This document shows positions 11,590-21,859 of a DNA stretch of 64,000 bases, one piece after another; positions within the stretch are counted from its first letter, which is position 1; every line of letters begins with the position of its first letter. The position numbers were made by a program, and so were the translations under genes. The DNA lies in assembly GCF_018294505.1 (NCBI RefSeq), contig NC_057814.1, forward strand, positions 298,389,072 through 298,453,071, read 5' to 3'. The DNA comes from Triticum aestivum (lineage: Eukaryota; Streptophyta; Magnoliopsida; Poales; Poaceae). Under the pieces are notes generated by a model, which ran no database searches, had not been told where the DNA came from, and saw only the letters and a list, made by a program, of their open reading frames with translations.

Positions 11590-12686
11590 CCGGGTTTTAG
11601 CGATTTGATGGACCCGATTACGGAAACCTGGGATGTTGAGCTCGTGAAAGAACTGTTCTGTGAAGAAGATGCAAAAGAGATGCCTGCTATCGCTGTTGAT
11701 AGTGGCATGGACGATCTGGTAGCGTGGCATTTTGACACCAAAGGCTTATTCTCTGTGAAATCTGCATATCACTTGGGAACGAGGTTGCGAGATGCAAGCA
11801 AGGACACGGATGCAAGCTCTTCTACCGTAGTGCCGCAGGCCTCACAAAGATGGAAAAGATTTTGGAGTCTGAGCTTGCCTCCTAACATTCGTATGTTCCT
11901 ATGGCGTCTGTCACACAAGTCGTTGCTTTTGCGAATGAATATCAAGAGGAAACATGTTGACCTGGATACTAGATGTCCGATGTGCTTGCGCCTGGATGAG
12001 GATGGGGGACATCTGTTCTTGAAGTGTAAGTTGGTAAAGCAAGTCTGGAGGGAATTGCAGCTTGAGGATGTCAGGCTCGTATTGCTGGAATGTGTAAATC
12101 CTGATGCTATTTTTGATCACTCGGGGTCGCTGAAACCTGAAAAGCGTGACCTGATGCTTGTATTTCTCTGGGAGTGGTGGAAGGTTCGGAATAAGGCTAA
12201 TCAGGGAGAAAAGATTAAGCCGGCTGCTGGAGTGGCGTATTATGTTAGGAAACTGTTGACGGATTTCTATGTTGAGGAAGGAAGTATTCAGGCACATACA
12301 TTGCCAGCTATAGTTCAAGTTTGCAGAAAACCGAAGGGAAGTCAGGGTTTGTTAAAATAAATTTCGATGCTGCTTTTTATGTTGAAGAGGGAAGAGGTGC
12401 TTGGGGCTGTGTGGTGGGTTTGGGACAAGGGGAGTTCATTGCGGCGTGTGCAGGAAAGCTGGACTACCTTGTCTCATCCCTCCAGGCTGAAGCTACGTCG
12501 TGCAACAAGGCCATTGAAGCCGCGGGCGAGATGGGGCTTCATCAAGTGATTTTTGAATCCGACTCTTTACAACTGGTTAATGCTATCAATTCTGGAGACT
12601 ATAATCTTTCGTCCATTGGTGTTCTGTCGCGGGAAGCAAGGTCCTTGGATGCTTTTGAATTTAATTTCTGCAAACGTTCTTGTAAC

Positions 12687-12942
12687 TGTTAATGGCGCTG
12701 CTAGAAGGAGGGCGCGAGAGGGCCGGAGGCCTTTTGCCCACGACCGGGCAAGAGGGAAGGGATTTCCTTAATTCTTACTTGATTAGATTGATACATCTCC
12801 TCTCTTTATATGGAGAGGTTTACTTGACTCCCAAGCAAGGCTTACTTGACACCTAAGCAAGCGACTCTTATCTCTAATTAACCCTAAGACTAATGAGCTA
12901 TACCGCCAGCCCAGGCCATTAGGCCCATTACATACTCTAACA
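12687..12942 (-). repeat. 3' LTR of the LINE-nested element
   Basis: This 256-bp repeat pairs with 14171-14432. It contains TCTCTTTATATGGAG, a possible TATA-like stretch present in both copies. Confidence 0.87.
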
Positions 12943-13110
12943 CTACACCCCACCTAGACATGCAGCTTGTCCTCGAGCTGCAGCCTAACCAACTTATAAC
13001 CATGACTCGACGCAACACAAACCTAACACCTAAAAACAAAGCCTTTTACATCTCGACTTGTTTTATTACTCTCAACCTGAAATGGACTAGGACGATTTAT
13101 TTTGGACCCC

Positions 13111-14141
13111 TTAACAAAAAGTGGACACCATCCGCATGTCGAACGTGCACGTGTACAGCCACCTGGATCCCATGGACACCACCTGGACAAAAGGAGTGCA
13201 TGTGTATGGCTGTTGGTCTGCACCGTACAGGGAAGAGTAGAGGGCTTGCGATGGAGAATGACGAGGAGGGGTGCGCCCCCCCCAACCGCCGATGTCGCAG
13301 ACTTTGAGGTCGCTGCCCGCGCGGAAAATAGCATGCCCAAGATCCCCGACGCAGCGGACGAGATCGAGGTCCTTTGCGCGGCGAAACGCGGCTGGGAGGA
13401 GCGGCATCTGCAGACCACGCATCTCCCGCACACGCCGACGCGCTAAGAGGCCGCGCGCAGCAGCCTGCAGCCTCACCGCCGCCGACACGTGGCGGGTAGT
13501 GATCCAAGCCGGAAGCGGTGACGGCGACGGCGGGAACTTGATCTGCTGGATGGGGACGCCCTGGGGAAGCGGTAATGGCGACGGCGAGAACTTGATCTGG
13601 TGGATCGGGACTCCTGCCGGCGCGGTCGATGCGGGCCCGGAGCTGACCGGCGGTGGCTGCTGCAGCGGAGCGTCGGGTGCGGCGGAGGCCGCCAGGAGCG
13701 GCGGCTGCCACTGTAGCCAGGGCGGGGCGGTGGTGGCAGTGGATGGCAGCTGCAGTGGCCCGGCGAGCGCGGCGGGGACGCCCTGGGGCAGCGGCTGCTG
13801 CGCCGGAGCGCCGCGGAGGCCGCCAGGAGCGGTGGCTGCCACTGCAGCCAGGGCGGGGCGGTGGATGGCAGCTGCAGCGGCTGCTGCAGCTGCCCGGCGA
13901 GCGCGGCGGAGGCCGCTTGGTGCAGCGGCTGCCACAGCAGCCACGGCGGCGCGGTGGCGGCGATGGGCGGCGCAGCCGGGTGCGGCCCGTAGGACCCGGC
14001 CAAGAACAGGTGGATCTCCTGGACCGCCTGGGTTAGGTCCCGCAGCACCCCGAACACCTCCTCCGAGGTGAGGACGGCGGGGACGGGCGCGACGGAGGAT
14101 CCCGGCAGCGGAAGAGACGGGTTGGGCGGCGGTGAAGACAT
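13111..14141 (-). pseudogene. Low-complexity gag-like open frame, frameshifted
   Basis: From an ATG at 14141 the minus strand encodes MSSPPPNPSLPLPGSS and LTSEEVFGVLRDLTQAV, then a Pro/Ala/Gln-rich repeat with the module APPWLQWQPPLLAASAA several times. It continues in another frame with VRLQAAARGLLARRRVREM, which resembles a short IQ-like helix. Reading the whole needs at least one frameshift. I do not recognise a defined family; a structural role inside the LTR element is a guess from position. Confidence 0.45.
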
Positions 14142-14170
14142 GATTGAACCGAAGCTAGCTGCTACCAAAT

Positions 14171-14432
14171 TGTTATGGCGCTGCTAGAAGGAGGGCGCGA
14201 GAGGGTCGGCCGGGGACCTTTTGCGCATGGCCGGGCAAGAGGAAAGGGATTTCCTTCTTAATTCTTGCTTGGTTAGATTGATACATCTCCTCTCTTTATA
14301 TAGAGAGGTTTACTTGACTCCCAAGCAAGGCTTACTTGACCCCTAAACAAGCGACCCTTATCTCTAATTAACCCTAAGACTAACAGGCTATACCGCCAGC
14401 TCAGGCCATTAGGCCCATTACATACTCTAACA
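14171..14432 (-). repeat. 5' LTR of the LINE-nested element
   Basis: This 262-bp repeat is the partner of 12687-12942 with several substitutions and short indels. The adjoining TTTGGTAGCAGC on the minus strand is a weak match to a methionine-tRNA primer binding site. Confidence 0.85.
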
Positions 14433-14616
14433 CTAACACTGTAGCTCATAGTTTTGCTGCTTTTGGTTATCGTACTGGTGTGCTGTGAGCGATTCTGCTG
14501 CGCAAATTTAAGGTTTGGAATGGATATTCCAGTTCAAAATAAATAAATAAAACACCCTGCTCTATATGGCTTTTTGCCCTTTTTATTATGAAAATTCTTT
14601 TGCTTTTAAGTATATA

Positions 14617-14774
14617 CTCCCTCCGTTCCTAAATATAAGTTTTTTTAGAGATTGCACTATGGACTACATACGGAGCAAAATGAGTGAATCTACATTCTAA
14701 AATATGTCTATATACATCCGTACGTAGTTTGTAGTGGAATCTCTAAAAAGACTTATATTTAGGAACGGAGGGAG
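14617..14774. mobile_element. Stowaway MITE downstream of NADP-MDH
   Basis: Terminal inverted repeats CTCCCTCCGTTCCTAAATAT and its reverse complement enclose 158 bp, with TA duplications on both sides. It is about 200 bp beyond the stop codon of the malate dehydrogenase gene, near or within its 3' untranslated region. Confidence 0.92.
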
Positions 14775-14978
14775 TATATTACTAGTGCACAACAAAAGTC
14801 TGCGTGCTTATTAAATACACACAAGATAAATAGCTGCCGCAGCCTGCAAGCAGTCGTTTCTCTCAACTATCCTTCTTCCAGTTGGCGTTGGGAACGTTGC
14901 CTTCTAATAATAACATGACATCCTGGTAGCAATTGGCAGATTGCTAGTAGATTGCTAGTATCATCGATAGTAGTAGCA

Positions 14979-17900
14979 CTACATCTCTCCAGGAAGCATT
15001 GTATCCCCAGGAAGATCACAAAATGCATTACCCTACATTGCAACAACACAACATATGCCATGTTAGTAATTTCTGTAGCAGCATTTGCCCTTCATTGCAA
15101 CAAGAGCCCAAGTACTCTTCGACATCACTTACCTCCCCCGTAAGATGGGCGACACATCTTTTCTCAGCGATCAGTTCAGCTTCACTCTGAAGGAATCATT
15201 ACATGATCGGTTATTCCATCATTATACTGCATATTACCAACCATTATTTCTACAACTCAATGCTACCTTTTTGATCCGGCCCCAGAGAAAATCGTCCATC
15301 GCCACATCTTTAACTAGTTCATAGTCACCATCGCCCTGTATGAATAATGTCATAGTGCAAATTGCCATCTTGTATAATACTCCTATCAGGAAGAAAAGTA
15401 ATGGGGATTTCAGTTTGAAATCTCACCTTTGATCTGCACGGCATGCTGAATACGATGTCTTCTGCTATGCCATAAGGATTTCCGGTCGTATAAACCTATG
15501 GTTTGGCATCGCCTTTGCTTCAGTGGTACACCAAAACAAAAGAAGCAATCAACAATCCTAGAGTAGAAAACATTACCCCTGTAGAGAACCAGTCTCCTTC
15601 CGGGGTAGGAGTTACGAGGGACCTCATGGCATCGACGATGGAAACAGCGGTTGATGCAGCTGAAGATCTGCCCCACTTTTGGATGAGCACACCTCCACGC
15701 TGCATAGCCATTGGAATGAATACACAATATTCTCTTAGTTGTCCCAAATGATAGATGAATGTGGAACAGTGCGTACCTTTTGAACAGTTATAGTGAAATC
15801 CTCTTCTAGCCACTTTGTATCTTTGATGACTTCTTTTACTGGCCTCCCATTAATTTTGGCATTCAAGAAATCAGGAACCTACAAAGGTGGAAATCATCAA
15901 ATCAGTACTCCAAAGCACTACCAACAGACTAGCCATGTTTGTAATCATATCTTCACCTGAGTTGTTGAATGGTTTCCCCAAATAGTCATATTTGATATTT
16001 TGTCATAAAACACACCAGCTTTTAACGCTAGCTGCAAAAACATTGTGAATGGCAGATTAATCTTGTCATTTGTTGAAATAAAATAACAGAAACATATCAG
16101 AAATAATTAAGATTCAACATCAAGTACCTGACACTTGGCTCTATTTTCATCCAACCTTGTCAATGCATGAAAGTTCTTTGCTGGTAGGTTGGGAGCATTT
16201 TTCAAGCAGATCAAAGCACTACAAGAAGCATATACTCCAAGTCAGACATGATAATAGCATAAATCAATAACACACTTAGCAACCACAAAACCTGTCCATA
16301 CTTAGTGTTACAGGGGTTCCCAACAACTATGACTTTCACATTCCGAGATGCCACAGCGTTAAGTGCTTTCCCCTGAGACAATTCAAAATTTCAGCCAATA
16401 ACAATACAACTATTCTGTGATCATTTGTGTACTCATATATCTGTTAAAAACTTAAATCAGATTTATGTTCAAGTTTTTAGCAGGTTTCATGCTAAGGAAT
16501 CCCATAGTTCCCCCTCCCTCGAATATGCAGAGGACAGGGCACATTTTGCATCTAAGGAACCACATAGTTAAATGTCAAAGTTTGAGATATACTCCCTCCG
16601 TTTCAAAATATAAGCCTTTTTACAGATTTTAATACGGACTACACACGGATGTATATGGACATATTTTAGAGCGTAGACTCACTCATTTTGCTCTGTATGT
16701 AGTACTTATTGGAATATCTAAAAGGGCTTATATTTAGGAACGGAGGGAGTACTTTCCCACAAAGAAAAATAATGTCTCTTTTACAGAATGGGTCCTTACG
16801 ATTTTATGACAGTATACTTGACAGATAATAAGGAAAAGAATGCAAAAGGAAACCTGTTCAGCGAAGATTTGACCATTGATATCTAGTAACGCAGCTCGCT
16901 CCACTCCAGGTCCTCTGGGTTTGGCCCCAATTAGAAGGGCCCAATCTGCATCTTCGAAGATCACATAAGGATCTATGCCGATGCTGACTTCCCTTAGCAA
17001 TGGATACAATGAATCCTCCAGTTCCATAGCTACACCTGCAGTTGTAATTATAAGAAAGCATTAGGAAGAAGGGCGATATTGCTCTGTCTCAGTAATTCAT
17101 TTATACCTGGGAGTACAGCAATATTGGAATTTGGAATGCAGTTTAAAATGTGTATCATGTAGCAAATTAAGATGGATCGATGTTGCTTCTCAAATGTGAA
17201 GGAAAATAAATTAGCGAAGCTACCTTCGAGTGCTTGTAATGATCTTTCCGAGCCCAATAACTTAAGTGCTATTGGTTGGTCCTGTCCAAAAACCTCACCG
17301 GAGGCAAGCTACAAAAATGCAGTCGTACAAATGATCAATACTTTCTGATGTGCTAGACGCAAAATTTCAAGACAAGAATATGGTCAGTCGCATTGTAATT
17401 AAGCACAAAGATGATACATCAGCAAAGAGGAAAGTGCTAATCAGTTATGTGCATAGCATAGCTTCGGTTGTCGTAGTGGCAACAGTAGAATTATCACTAG
17501 GCAGTACTTGGCAATATCAATATATACTGCACTTGCATCTTGTAAATGAGAATATTGTGACTATTACTGCACCATTCTTGTGTATGCATTTTCAATAAAA
17601 GGAGGAGAATTGCACAGGGTCAACACCTCTACATAGACAAAATTTGAATAAATTGGATGAAGACAATGTTTTTATTACTCGGTGCTACTTACTTTGAAGA
17701 GCAGATGATTCGATATCATCCCGGCCGCACCTGACACAGAAACGTTCACTAATTTCTTCCAGGACTTGGTCTTTTCATCCTGCGTTCCGTTTGACAGGAG
17801 GAGCACAGATTAATACGATCGAGCAGCTCTGTATTAGTTAAGCACGTTCAATTATGCCTTATGAGTATCCACTGATGAATCAAGTCAGGGAGTGTAAATC

Positions 17901-18543
17901 ATCATGCAATGATACGGCTTCATCACATATTAACAGATCAACATCAGGCGCAGTGTTGGTTCAACGCTGTAGCGTCAAAAAAAAAGGAAAAAGAAAAGAA
18001 GCCTCTTTCTTCTCTCAGTTCAAAAGCCATGACCAAATCCCAGCCACAATCGAGAAGATCGACTGAGGCGTAACATCGTAGTCCCGGTACCAGTAACGCT
18101 TCCAGCGGAGCGCGCACTAACCCAGCTAGACACTAGCCGATCATTTCAACAAACACGTTGAGGGAGAGCAGTGAGGACGACTGACCGCCTCGAGATCGTA
18201 GGTGGTGCAGAAGACCCCGAAGCATTCCTTGCGCGCCGCCTCTGCCTCCGCCGCTAGCGTCCCCTGCACCTGCTGCCTGGCGGTCCAGACGCATGAAAAC
18301 AAAAGCGCGCTCCTCAGACCGACCCATGGTTGTTGCAGCTCAGTCGCGGGAGGATCGACCAGCAGGCTGGGTAGTGGTACGAGGTTTGGCGTGCACTCAC
18401 TTGGCTGCCTCGACGGAGCAGCGGAATGTGGGCCTGCGCGGGCGGAGCAGCTGGACGGAGCGGCGTCGGGCGGCGTGGGCGCCGAGAGCGCCCGTGGAGC
18501 CGCCGCGGAGCGCCTGCGGCCTCGCTAGGGAGGATAAATCCAT
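14979..18543 (-). CDS. Chloroplast NADP-dependent malate dehydrogenase (EC 1.1.1.82)
   Basis: Fourteen exons with GT-AG borders join in frame (minus strand, 5' to 3'): 18543-18401, 18276-18186, 17779-17693, 17308-17224, 17035-16854, 16372-16302, 16218-16128, 16031-15957, 15878-15777, 15699-15577, 15495-15427, 15335-15267, 15186-15133, 15032-14979 (TAG), for 431 aa, close to the 429 aa of the sorghum enzyme. It reduces oxaloacetate to malate with NADPH in the chloroplast stroma (malate valve). Residues 1 to about 48 are an Arg/Ser-rich transit peptide. The thioredoxin-controlled cysteine pairs are both present: Cys66/Cys71 (KECFGVFC) and Cys407/Cys419 (EKRCVAH, AFCD). The NADP-preferring loop GSERS is at 126-130, and the catalytic Asp243 (RLDENRA) and His271 (WGNHSTTQ) are intact. 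Intron 5 holds a Stowaway MITE. A TATA-like TCTAAATAA lies about 60 bp upstream of the ATG. Confidence 0.96.
16592..16749. mobile_element. Stowaway MITE in NADP-MDH intron 5
   Basis: Inverted repeats CTCCCTCCGTTTC and GGAACGGAGGGAG enclose 158 bp, flanked by TA. It is the third member of the same Stowaway group in the window and sits between exons 5 and 6 of the malate dehydrogenase gene without touching splice sites. Confidence 0.9.
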
Positions 18544-18877
18544 GGCGGTGGAGCTGGAGATGGAGCAGAGTGGATAGGCAGGGGAGTCAGTGGAGGAGAT
18601 TATTTAGAGCGCCAACGATTTGGATTAGCCCTTTGGGTGCCCACTACTTATACCCTGCGTTCAACGGCCGCCACCGTGACACGCGCCGCGACGGCGACAG
18701 TACCACCGTACTGAGTGGATGGATGGTGTACCACGTGTACGTTGTCTGGCCCCGGTGCGCTTGTCTGGCACTACCATGTCAGCGTCCAATCAGCAACTCA
18801 GGTTAACGATGCTTTGTATATTTCGTTATTTCTCAACATGAATTTCTGCTTTACTTTTTTTCTTTTCTTAAAACACA

Positions 18878-19165
18878 GTACAAACGCAGATGCACGCACA
18901 TACACTCAACCCTATGAATATGCGCACGCACATCCTACCTCTATGAGCATCTCTAAAAGACTGGCCCGTCACATCATCTTGAGATCCTTAAAAAAAACAT
19001 CATCTTGAGATTGACAAAGACGCCACACACACCTTCCTATTCGGGAATCGCGTGAAGACCTGAAATAAATCTAGGAAAATACGAGCATCGGTGTCTAAGT
19101 CCGGGACTTGACCCTGGTGGATTGGGGATACAATTGTCCTCCTAATCATTCAAGCACATGTTGGT
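18878..19165 (-). mobile_element. Au SINE, minus orientation, upstream of NADP-MDH
   Basis: The reverse complement reads through the Au SINE landmarks: GGAGGACAATTGTATCCCC, then CCACCAGGGTCAAGTCC (an RNA polymerase III B-box-like stretch near 19104-19114), then AGATTTATTTCAGG, TCTCAAGATGATG, and GATGCTCATAGAGGTAGG. Its 3' side on the plus strand adjoins T-rich sequence at 18855-18875. Au SINEs are tRNA-derived and common in Triticeae. It lies about 330 bp from the malate dehydrogenase start codon, within possible promoter sequence. Ends are approximate. Confidence 0.8.
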
Positions 19166-19487
19166 CGCAATTTCTCTCGTTTCAGTTACTACTAGTAAAT
19201 GCGTATGTGCATGCATGTTAGTATTAGGAAGTAAATCAATTGCACGTTAATTACGTGGGTAGTGCATATGTTAATATTTTATATGATATTAAATTATTAA
19301 TTGCACACTAAACATGTGAATTGCTCGCCATTGGAGCAATATAGGTCGTCGGATTGACATGATGGTTGAGATTTGTTGGATCTTTTCCTTTGGATCTTTT
19401 TATATTGATACATGGTATAGATACTCTTGCTTTAGCATATTTAAAGGTGTAACAATACTACAAGGTTGGATCAACTTACGGGTGACA

Positions 19488-19710
19488 GCAACCTGTGGTT
19501 GGATGGTTAGAGGGACTATGGTATCCCCAGTCCACCAGGGTTCAAGTCCTGGTGCTCGCATTTATTTCTGGATTTATTTTAGGATTTCCGACGACGAGGT
19601 GCCTACGGTGACTTCGTAAATTTCAAGATGATATGTCGGCTCAGTCTTTCGGAGGTGCTCATAGGGGTAGGGTGTGCGTGTGTGCGTTCATAGGGATTCT
19701 AGTTTTTTTC
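19488..19710 (+). mobile_element. Au SINE, plus orientation, internally deleted
   Basis: The plus strand reads GTGGTTGGATGGTTAG, GTATCCCCAG, the B box GGTTCAAGTCC (19539-19549), GCTCGCATTTATTTC, GACGAGGTGCCTACGG, ATTTCAAGATGATATG and GGAGGTGCTCATAGGG, ending near a T stretch at 19703-19709. The middle is shorter than in typical Au copies. It faces away from the copy at 18878-19165. Confidence 0.85.
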
Positions 19711-20693
19711 CGATGAGGGACACCGTGAAACTACCCCGCTTGAGTTGCATTTTTCAGAGCTGAGCACTCCGAAACATGCACACAGTTTGATGAGTTTTTA
19801 TGGGTAATGCATTCAAAGCACCTCTTAAATTTGCATATTTGTTGTAAAACAGTTTGAGAACTTTCTTGGGGGCGTCGTACTCGATGGGAATACCCATTGA
19901 AAGAATATGACCCTTGTTTTGTTTTTATCATGAGACATCAAGCGTAAAATCTGCAATTTGATCTCTGGTGGGCTGGAGGGGTTTGATACGTGGTGAGCTG
20001 GGGTTACCACTAACCTTCCAACTACAGGTTTGTTCTCAACAGTTTTGAAAGTTTAAAGGTGTAAAACCATGATATAAGGTCGGATTAAGTCTGGAGGTTG
20101 ATTTTTCCTTCCAAATCAGCATTGCAACACGGTAGTGGAGGGAGGAGAGTCCCAACCATAATTTTCTCAAGGAAAGAGAAGACAAAAGAATAGCGACGTG
20201 TTTGTGTGGAGCAAAGGCATTATCAAGATTGGCCGTGTACCTCCATTGACGCCGCGGCAAGCATGTCCACAGATTGCGCGGGAAGGAGGATCACGGATGA
20301 AGGGCGACTGCAGCGTCAACATGGAATCGTGGAGGAAAGGAAAGCTTCCCCGGAGAAGGGAGGGGTGGTGGTGTCCTTGCTGTTGATGATGAAGTTGTGT
20401 GTGTCCAACTCCAACGTTACGGGACGTCCCGTTCTGTGGCACCACCTTGCCCGGCCGTGTCTAATTGTTTCTTGTTCTTTCCTGGGTGCAGCATGAAAGT
20501 GCCCAGCGGTGCAATGCCGGACACAAGTCTTGTTTCTTTCATTCATTCTTTGTTTCTTGTCAGTTGTCAAAGGGAATCTTGTTTCTTGACGCACGTACGT
20601 CCTGTTGGAGTTGGACATACATACTCCGAGGGACACAAAACATGAGATTCGATGAATTTACACTTGGCTGGCTAGCACGGTTTTATAGGGCGG
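19711..20693. other. Intergenic stretch, nothing recognised
   Basis: Only short overlapping open frames on both strands occur, none with a recognisable domain. The last part (about 20600-20693) would be the 3' untranslated region of the minus-strand expansin gene. Bases 19166-19487 between the two SINEs are AT-rich and also without a recognised feature. Confidence 0.4.
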
Positions 20694-21570
20694 TTAGAAG
20701 TTCTTGGGTGCCTGGTAGGTGACGCCGAACTGCCAGTCCCGCGGGAGGACGTGCCAGGACGTGTGCTTGCGGTGGTCGCCGGTCATGACGCGGAACGTGA
20801 GCGACTCGCCGGTGAGGTCCTCGGAGGTCTGCCACACCTGGCCCCAGTTGCGCTGCAGCAACGTCCACTTGACGCGCTTGTTCCCCTTCACCTTGAGCGC
20901 CGCCACGTCCCCCGCCCCGCCCACGTTCGTCACGGCCACCATGTTGAAGTATTTGTTCCCTGTGATCGTGTACCGGATCCCGCCCAGCTTCACGCAAGGC
21001 ACACTGCATCGCACGCACGTACACGTACAAAATTTTCAGTCAGCTGACTTAATTAATAACAAAAGAGAAATCTTACGTGTGCTACCGTACGCACCGGCGG
21101 TACGAGATGGGCACAATGCCGGCCTTCTCCTCCGCGATCTGCAAGAAGGCCGGCATGGTGAGGTCCAGGTGCTCGCGTGGCGGGTTGCACCACCCGCCGT
21201 CGTCGCCGGGCAGCTGGTAGTTGGGCGGGCACAGGTTCGTCGCTGTCACCGTCAAAGGCGCCGTGCCGGCCTTGCACCACTCCGGGCTGTCCGTGCACCG
21301 CACCTCGTAGCACGCCCCGCAAGTCTCACCGCCGTTGAACATCGCGGTGCTCACGGCCGCCGTCTGTAGGCCGTACCCCTCCGCCACCGTGTCCTTGTAG
21401 CCGCATGCGCCGGCGCGGGTGTCGGACCCATCGCGTCCGCCGTAGAAGGTGGCGTGCGCCGGCTTCCACGGGCCCGCGGTGAACCTGCCGTGTTTGTGGT
21501 GCACCTTCGCGCCATCGCCCGCTGAGGCGAGCAACGCGAGGACGACGAGAGGCGCCCACAGACCAGACAT
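20694..21570 (-). CDS. Alpha-expansin
   Basis: Two exons (21570-21095 and 21003-20694, GT-AG intron of 91 bp) encode 261 aa, typical for the family. Alpha-expansins are secreted to the cell wall and loosen it at acid pH. Residues 1 to about 20 are a signal peptide (LWAPLVVLALLASAG). The double-psi beta-barrel domain follows with AHATFYGG, GACGY, FNGGETCGACYEVRC and WCNPPREH, and seven cysteines in alpha-expansin spacing (56, 84, 87, 92, 99, 114, 128). The second domain (about 170-255) carries the conserved GGIRYTITG, NWGQ and WQFGVTY stretches. The hallmark HFD motif is HLD here (residues 134-136). AT-rich ATATATT lies about 50 bp upstream of the ATG on the coding strand and could serve as TATA. 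A Helitron begins about 290 bp upstream. Confidence 0.95.
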
Positions 21571-21859
21571 GAATGGACAACAACTAATTGCAATTACAAC
21601 GACGAGTAAACTAAGAATATATTACTACTAGCTACTGTAATAGTTTTCTGATGCACTGTTCCTGTTTTTTCTGATTAAAATACGCGATGACAAGTGCGAG
21701 GCTGTGGCTATTTTTAGTTTGTGATGAGTGCACATGCAATTCAGTTAGTCGTTGGAGCAGTTTGAGGATGACCACGCAAGACAAACAGACTGCAAGCAAT
21801 ATGAGGTACTGGCAGCTTAGACAGATTCAGAGCAAACGCTGACCTGGAATATATCTCTA

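Larger units (their letters stand above)
12687..14432 (-). mobile_element. Non-autonomous LTR retrotransposon inside the LINE remnant
   Basis: Direct repeats at 12687-12942 and 14171-14432 start TGTTAGAG and end AACA on the minus strand. Flanks are GTAAC (12682-12686) and CTAAC (14433-14437), a 5-bp target duplication with one mismatch. Removing the element and one duplication rejoins the LINE RNase H frame exactly, which proves the boundaries. Next to the 12687-12942 repeat the minus strand reads CTCGAGGACAAGCTGCATG and a purine tract AGGTGGGGTG, typical of the end of a gypsy polyprotein. The interior is only about 1.2 kb with no protease, reverse transcriptase or integrase. Confidence 0.87.
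11590..14488 (+). pseudogene. Decayed LINE: zf-RVT and RNase H remnants, split by an LTR element
   Basis: The open frame 11608-12360 encodes the end of a plant LINE reverse transcriptase protein: a DLVAWHFDTKGLFSVKSAY block, then a zf-RVT domain (SLPPNIRMFLWRL, CPMCLRLDEDGGHLFLKC). After a frameshift near 12315-12345, an RNase H-like (RVT_3) domain follows (VKINFDAAF, SSLQAEATSCNKAI, IFESDS) up to 12686. There an LTR element (12687-14432) interrupts it, and the same reading continues at 14438-14488 (TVAHSFAAFGY, TGA). The reverse transcriptase catalytic part is absent, so this is a 5'-truncated, frameshifted copy. Bases 14489-14616 look like its 3' flank; no poly(A) tail was fixed. Confidence 0.82.

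Noticed and set aside
18202..18806. Open frames on the plus strand at 18202-18806
   Set aside because: They are shadows of the GC-rich first exons and promoter of the minus-strand NADP-MDH gene.
19530..19550. tRNA-like GGTTCAAGTCC
   Set aside because: It is the B box of an Au SINE, not a tRNA gene; no cloverleaf can be formed around it.
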